A stretch of DNA of 64,000 nucleotides from Dugong dugon. Its lineage: Eukaryota > Chordata > Mammalia > Sirenia > Dugongidae. This document shows, one piece after another, positions 59,271 through 64,000 of the stretch. The notes under the pieces were generated by a model, which was not told the origin of the DNA, searched no databases, and saw only the letters and a list, made by a program, of their open reading frames with translations. The position numbers and the translations under genes were made by a program. The DNA lies in NCBI GenBank assembly GCA_030035585.1, contig CM057477.1, positions 62,663,447 to 62,727,446 of the forward strand, read 5' to 3'. Each line of letters starts with the position of its first letter. Positions within the stretch are counted from its first letter, which is position 1.

Positions 59271-60010
59271 AAAACCAGTTGTCAAGTTGATTCAATGCAA
59301 TCTGACTCATGACAAAACCATGTGTGTCAAAGTAGAACTGTGCCCAATAGGGTTTTCAATGGCTGAGTTTTCAGAAATAGATCACCAGGCCTTTCTTCCA
59401 AGGCACCTCTGGGTGTACTCAAACCTCCGACCTTCTGGTTAGCAGCTGTTATGGATTGTATTGTGTCCCCCAGAAATGTGTATCAGCTTGGCTAGGCCAT
59501 GATTCCCAGTATTGTGTGGTTGTCCACTATTTTGTGATCTGATGTGATTATTCTATGTGTTGTAAATCCTAACCTCTCTGATGTTAATGAGGAAGGATTA
59601 GAGGCAGTTATGTTAATGAGGCAGGACTCAATCTACAGGATTAGGTTGCATTTTGAGTCAATCTCTTCTGAGATGTAAAAGAGAGAATTGAGCAGAGAGG
59701 AGAGGGACCACCTACCATCAAGTAAGAAGATCCAGGAATGGAGTGCATCCTTTGGACCCAGGGTCTTTGTGTTGAGAAGCTCTTAGACCAGGGAAAGATT
59801 GATGGCAAGGGCCTTCCCCCAGAGTCAACAGAGAGAGAAAGCCTTCCCCTGGAGCTGGTGCCCTGAATTTGGCTTTCTAGCCTCCTAAACTGTGAGATAA
59901 TAAATTTCTGTTTGTTAAAGCCACCCACTTGTGGTGTTTCTGTTATAGCAGCATTAGATAACTAAGATAGCAGCCGAGCATGTTAACTGTTTGGACCACC
60001 TGAGGCCTCC
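59271..60010 (-). mobile_element. AfroSINE split by an LTR
   Basis: Its tail and body lie at 59271-59446 and its head at about 59970-60010 (GTTAACTGTTTGGACCACC). The SINE sequence duplicates GCAGC at the LTR junctions. Confidence 0.88.
59447..59969 (+). mobile_element. MaLR-like solo LTR inserted in a SINE
   Basis: It is 523 bp, from TGTTATGGATTGTATTGTG to ATAACTAAGATA. GCAGC is repeated exactly at 59442-59446 and 59970-59974. An AATAAATTTCTG poly(A)-signal region lies near 59898. No internal retroviral sequence is present. Confidence 0.92.
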
Positions 60011-60125
60011 AAAAGTATGTACAGACAATAGATAAGTGACTAGGCGTAACTCTGCTAATAAAAGTTTATTTACAAAAATAAGTGACCCTTGAAGAGCCAT
60101 AGTTTGCTGACCCCTGCTCTAGAGC

Positions 60126-60299
60126 AGTAGTTCTCCAGGTGTGATCCCCCAACCAGCCTTATCGGTATCACCTGGGAACATGTTGGAACTGTAAATCCTC
60201 AGGCCCCAATCCAAACCTCAGGGGTGGGGCCCAGTAGTCTCGGATTTAAAAGCTCTTTAGGTGATTTTGATGCAAGCTCAAGTTTGCAAACCACTGCCC
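60126..60299 (-). repeat. MER5A hAT-Charlie element
   Basis: The ends are GCAGTAGTTCTCCAGGTGTG and TTTGCAAACCACTGCCC, with 'ctcaggggtggggcccagta' in the middle. Confidence 0.85.
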
Positions 60300-60405
60300 T
60301 AGATCTTGTGCCAAACCTGTTTGCTCCAGGAAGTTTCCACTGGTTAGCCGTACCCTCACATGGGCCTTTTCCCCATCATCCCTCACAACTTTAGAAATGC
60401 ACTTA

Positions 60406-60571
60406 AAACCAAAAACCAAACCCATTGCCCTCAATTCCGACTCATATCGACCCTATAGGACAGAGTAGAACTGCCCCATAGGGTTTCCTAGGAATGCCTG
60501 GTGGATTTGAACTGCCAACCTTTTGGTTAGCAGCCGTAGCACTTAACCACTACACCACCAGGGTTTCCGGG
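60406..60571 (-). mobile_element. AfroSINE, short form, exact 10-bp TSD
   Basis: AATGCACTTA is repeated at 60396-60405 and 60572-60581. The left end AAACCAAAAACCAAACCC is the reverse of the GGTTTGGTTTTTGG tail. Confidence 0.92.
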
Positions 60572-60581
60572 AATGCACTTA

Positions 60582-61660
60582 GTACTTAACTAACCATTAT
60601 GTACGTAGAGTTTTGCTCCCTGCTTGCCTGCTTGTTTCATGCCTCTTCATTTTGTCTGTCAATCAGATTGAAGATCCCTGCATGTAGCATCTGTACCTTT
60701 GACTTCTTCTATGTCCACTCCCACCCTCCCTCCCATTTTGACTGTTTCATAAAGGCAAGAAAGATTTTTACCATTATTAGCTTCCTGAATCTTAGAAAAG
60801 ATAGCTAAACACAGCATTTCCAGCCCACAATTCATTTTTCAAAAATATACATTGAGTGCCTACTATGTGCCGGGCCTTGTTTTAAGGCACTAAGTCTTCA
60901 TGAAACTTACCTTCTAGTGGGAGAGACATAATAAACACATAATGCATCAATAAGTACTATGAAGAAAAACAAAGCAAAATAATATGATGGTGACTGGTGG
61001 GGTGGGCGGGATTTTAGCATGGTCAGAGGAAAGCCAAGAGGAGAGCAATGCATTTTTATGACCTTAAAGAGAAACTGTAGGCCTTTTTATGTAGTCCTCT
61101 CTAGAGGGGGAGCCATAACAGTACTCCTTTCAGTATCAGTCAGGATTGAATAAGCTGTGCTGCAGGAACAATAACAAAAAAGATCTCAGTAGCTTAGCAC
61201 AATAAATGTTTACTTCTCTCTCACAAGTCTGATGCAGGCTGGTAAGGACTCACCTGTCACTAGTGGCTCAGCAATCCAGGCTCTGGTGGCTTCCAAAATC
61301 ACCACAGCATAGAAAGAGCCCTTCACTGCTTGGCTAAGAAGTGGTGCTTTACTTCTACTCATCACCTATTGGCCAAAACTAGTCACATGACTCCAGCCTA
61401 TCTACAAGGAAGACCAGGAAGTGTTAGGGTGTACATGGATACTGGGTGAGCTCTGTTTCTGTCACAATACTCTACTCACTGTATTTTCATGGAATTGCTT
61501 GACTATAAGATTCAAAGTTCAGTTGAGGTCAATTTTCAATCATCTTCTTTGAGACTTATTCTCACCATGCTCCTTTTACCTCTAGATCCCATCTGTGCAT
61601 AGGTCACAGACAGTGGCTGGGAGGAGGCTTGCTGTGGGTCATGGGTAGGTGACTATATGA
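60582..61660. other. Old repeats, no gene
   Basis: 60840-61000 is the old mammal-wide repeat already noted ('ttgagtgcctactatgtgcc', 'accttctagtgggagagaca'). 61130-61445 resembles another old DNA-transposon-like repeat ('cagtagcttagcacaataaa', 'attggccaaaactagtcaca'). Confidence 0.45.
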
Positions 61661-61739
61661 TTTTTTTTTTTTTTTTTTTTGCCAGCAGAGCCTAAAATAT
61701 TTCTTATCTGGCCCTTTACATAAAAAGTTTGCCAATCCT
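61661..61739 (-). repeat. T20 run and hAT-type fragment
   Basis: A T20 run (61661-61680) precedes the reverse of the same hAT-like repeat seen at 59130 ('tatctggccctttacataaa', AGTTTGCCAATCC). Confidence 0.6.
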
Positions 61740-62533
61740 CAAGGTCATGGAAACTCCATAGACACAACCAAACTCCCTGAGGGACCAAATTACTGGGCTG
61801 AGGGCTGTGGGGACCATGGTCTCAGGGAACATCTAGCTCAATTGGCATAGCATAGTTTACAAAGAAAACGTTCTACATTTTACTTTGGTGAGTAGTGTCT
61901 GGGGTCTTAAAAGCTTGTGAGTGGCCATCTAAGATACTCCACTGGTCTTAACCTATCTGGAGCAAGGGAGAATGAAGAAAACCAAAGACACAAGGGAAAG
62001 ATTAGTCCAAAGGACTAATGGACCACAACTACCACAACCTCTACACAGACTGAGGCCAGCACAACTAGGTGTGCCTGGTTACCACCACTGACTTCTCTGA
62101 CAGGGATCACAATAGAGGGTCCCGGACAGAGCTGGAGAAAAGTGTAGAACAAAACTCTAACTCACAAAAAAAAAAAAAAAAGACCAGACTTGCTGGTCTG
62201 ACGGAGACTAGAGAAACCCCGAGAGTATGGCCCCTAGATACCCTTTTAACTCAGTAACAAAGTCACTCCTGAGGTTCACCCTTCAGCCAGAGATTAGACA
62301 GGCCCATAAAACAAAATGAGACTAAATGGGTACACCAGCCTAGGGACAAGGATGAGAAGACAGGAAGGGATAGGAACACTGGTAATGGGGAACCCAAGGT
62401 TGAGGAGAGAATATTGACATGTCATGGGGTTAGCAACCAATGTCACAGAACAATATATATATATATTAATTATTTAATGAGAAACTAGTTTGTTCTGTAA
62501 ACCTTCATCTAAAGTATAATAAAAAAATTCTTT
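61740..62533 (+). mobile_element. LINE-1-like 3' end with 11-bp TSD
   Basis: TTGCCAATCCT is repeated at 61729-61739 and 62534-62544. The body matches 14796-15623 block for block and ends ...AAAGTATAATAAAAAAA. It includes an A17 run at about 62165-62181. Confidence 0.88.
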
Positions 62534-62946
62534 TTTTTTTAAATTGCCAATCCTTGCCTTACATGCATTTTTTTATTGTTGTAAGAATATATATAACAAA
62601 ATTTGGCCAATTCAACAATTTTTTACATGTATAATTCGGTGCCATTGATTGTGTTCATCACGTTGTACAACCGTCACCACTATCCATTTCCAAACCATTC
62701 CACCATCAGTAACATAAACTCAGTGCCCTCAAAGCAATTACTCCTTCTTTCCCCTTCCCTCCCACTTCTAGTAACCACTAATAAGCTTTAATCTCTATAC
62801 ATTTGCCTATTTTATATAAGTGGGATCACACAATATTTGTCCTTTGGTGTCTAACTTATTTTACTCAGCATAATGTTTTCAAGATTCATTCATGTTGTAG
62901 CAGGTATCAGGACTTCGTTTCTCTTTATGACTAAGTAATATTCCAT

Positions 62947-63513
62947 GAAAGCAGCAGTCCAGAAATCAAACAACGTATTGTATTGGGCAAATCCGCTGCA
63001 AAAGAACTCTTTAAAGTGTTAAAAAGTAAACGTCACTTTGAGGACTAAGGTGCGCCTGAACCAAGCCATGACATTTTCAGTCGCCTCATATGCACGTGAA
63101 AGCTGGACAATGAATAAGGAAGACCAAAGAAGAATTGACGCCTTTGAATTATGGTGTTGGCAAAGAATATTGAATATACCGTGGACTGCCAGAAGAACAA
63201 ACAAATCTGTCTTGGAAGAAGTATAACCAGAATGCTCCTTAGAAGCAGGGATGGCAAGACTTGGTCTCATGTACTTTGGACATGTTATCAGGAGGGATCA
63301 GTCCCTGGAGAAAGATGTCATGCTTGGTAAAGTAGAGGGTCAGCAAAATAGAGGAAGACACCCAAGAAGATGGATTGATAACAGTGGCTGCAACAATGGA
63401 CTCAAGCATAACAAGAATTGTGAGGATGGTGTGCAAGACCAGGCAGTTTTTCATTCTGTTGTAGATAGGGTCACTATGAGGCAGAACTAACAGTACCTAA
63501 TAACAACAACAAC
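62947..63513 (+). mobile_element. RTE-clade LINE 3' fragment with TSD
   Basis: AATATTCCA(T/C) is repeated at 62937-62946 and 63514-63523. The copy covers the C-terminal reverse-transcriptase region and 3' UTR to (AAC)n. Confidence 0.87.
63038..63409 (+). pseudogene. RTE reverse-transcriptase C-terminal fragment, broken
   Basis: The frame reads MNKEDQRRIDAFELWCWQRI, as in the fragment at 22022-22423. It then meets a TAA at 63227 and continues in the same frame with FGHVIRRDQSLEKDVMLGKV. The catalytic core is missing. It is a dead, truncated ORF2 piece. Confidence 0.85.
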
Positions 63514-63718
63514 AATATTCCACTGTATGTATGTACCACGTTTTGTTTATCTGTTCATCTGTTGATGGACATTTAGGTTGTTTCCACATTTTGCCTATTG
63601 TGAATAATACTTCAATGAACATTGGTGTACTGACCATATGAATTATCATCCAAGCCAGGGAGGAGGTACTATTGATAATCATACCACCATGCCAGGCATA
63701 AACTGGGACTTCTTGATG

Positions 63719-63743
63719 TGAGGTAAAGAATTACTTTACCTCA
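63719..63743. other. Perfect 10-bp inverted repeat, 5-base loop
   Basis: TGAGGTAAAG, AATTA, CTTTACCTCA. It is perfect but short. I see no gene attached to it. Confidence 0.85.
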
Positions 63744-63819
63744 AGTAATTTGGCCTTTGTCCTTGGTTCCTAACAGATAACTCTAAACCCTTGGAATTTC
63801 CTGAGCATTTAAAGTGCCT

Positions 63820-64000
63820 TTGTTTCCTAGACCTCTAGAGCACACCTGAGGTTTTGTGTTAATGGGTGGGGGCTGGCCTGGCCAGAAAGATCGCCACATG
63901 GCCTGGTATCAACTGACCTCAGGGGAGAGAAGGCATCTGATCCAATCAATCATGACTACGTAATGAAGCCAATAAAAGCCCTGGACATGGAAGCTCCATG
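63820..64000 (+). mobile_element. Possible LTR fragment running off the window
   Basis: The segment with 'gtatcaactgacctcagggg', 'gatccaatcaatcatgacta' and AATAAAAGCCCTGGAC resembles the promoter end of an ERVL-type LTR. It is cut by the window edge. The family was not assigned. Confidence 0.45.

Larger units (their letters stand above)
59130..60118 (+). repeat. hAT-type non-autonomous element split by later insertions
   Basis: The left part ('cctgtaaagggctagatagt', 'gtatttt agagtttgtgggcc' region) and the right part ('aataaaagtttatttacaaa', 'catagtttgctgacccctgc') belong to one common mammalian hAT-like repeat. A SINE and an LTR now separate them. Confidence 0.65.
62560..63650 (-). repeat. 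Old LINE-1 3' part, split by an RTE fragment
   Basis: The reverse strand carries an old L1 end. On the + strand one sees 'aagtgggatcacacaatatt', 'cagcataatgttttcaagat' and, after the RTE insertion, 'atctgttgatggacatttag' and 'cctattgtgaataatacttc'. Confidence 0.75.

Noticed and set aside
63719..63743. let-7-like microRNA, from the TGAGGTA letters
   Set aside because: The hairpin is only 25 bases, far too short for a precursor, and it does not extend.
52861..64000. A second gene downstream, such as TSC22D1, which I recall as the human neighbour of SERP2
   Set aside because: No exon of such a gene is visible. The neighbour probably lies beyond the window.

Overview
The window is mammalian nuclear DNA. 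It is intron-rich, mostly AT-rich, dominated by interspersed repeats, and carries one recognisable protein gene with a CpG-island promoter. The commonest repeat is a tRNA-headed SINE of about 160-210 bp with a tail shared with an RTE-clade LINE. This is the AfroSINE type that I know as very abundant in elephants. RTE reverse-transcriptase fragments and poly(A)-tailed LINE-1-like 3' ends occur beside it. I infer an afrotherian, most probably a proboscidean; the species cannot be fixed from the sequence alone. The one gene is SERP2 (stress-associated endoplasmic reticulum protein family member 2, RAMP4-2) on the + strand. Its coding parts are 26279-26362, 33346-33418 and 52420-52460, which give a complete 65-residue protein with consensus splice sites. 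The start lies in a CpG island (about 25620-26660) and a canonical poly(A) signal is at 52833-52838. Layout. Bases 1-25600 are the 5' flank: single-copy stretches broken by SINEs, MIR and L2 relics, old L1 3' ends, RTE pieces, an ERV-type LTR carrying a rearranged SINE/AT-repeat cluster (6833-7957), and a TA-flanked mariner-like element carrying an interstitial telomeric array (12128-13005). Bases 25620-26660 are promoter and first exon. Bases 26363-33345 are intron 1 (6983 bp) and 33419-52419 intron 2 (19001 bp), both full of repeats. From 52861 to 64000 is the 3' flank, with strikingly layered insertions at 56.6-60.1 kb and 61.7-63.6 kb. No second protein gene, structural RNA gene, CRISPR array or prokaryotic feature is supported. 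The other open reading frames are short, lie in repeats or GC-rich DNA, and look like chance frames. How it works together: SERP2 encodes a tiny tail-anchored ER membrane protein of the RAMP4 family, which associates with the Sec61 translocon. Everything else is non-coding sequence around one small, widely spaced gene. I found no new multi-gene system. The observations most worth a second look are in the repeats: a telomere array inside a DNA transposon, a 108-bp tandem triplication of a SINE and AT repeat, SINEs with two different tRNA heads on RTE-like bodies, internally deleted RTE derivatives, and LTRs that inserted into already resident SINEs.
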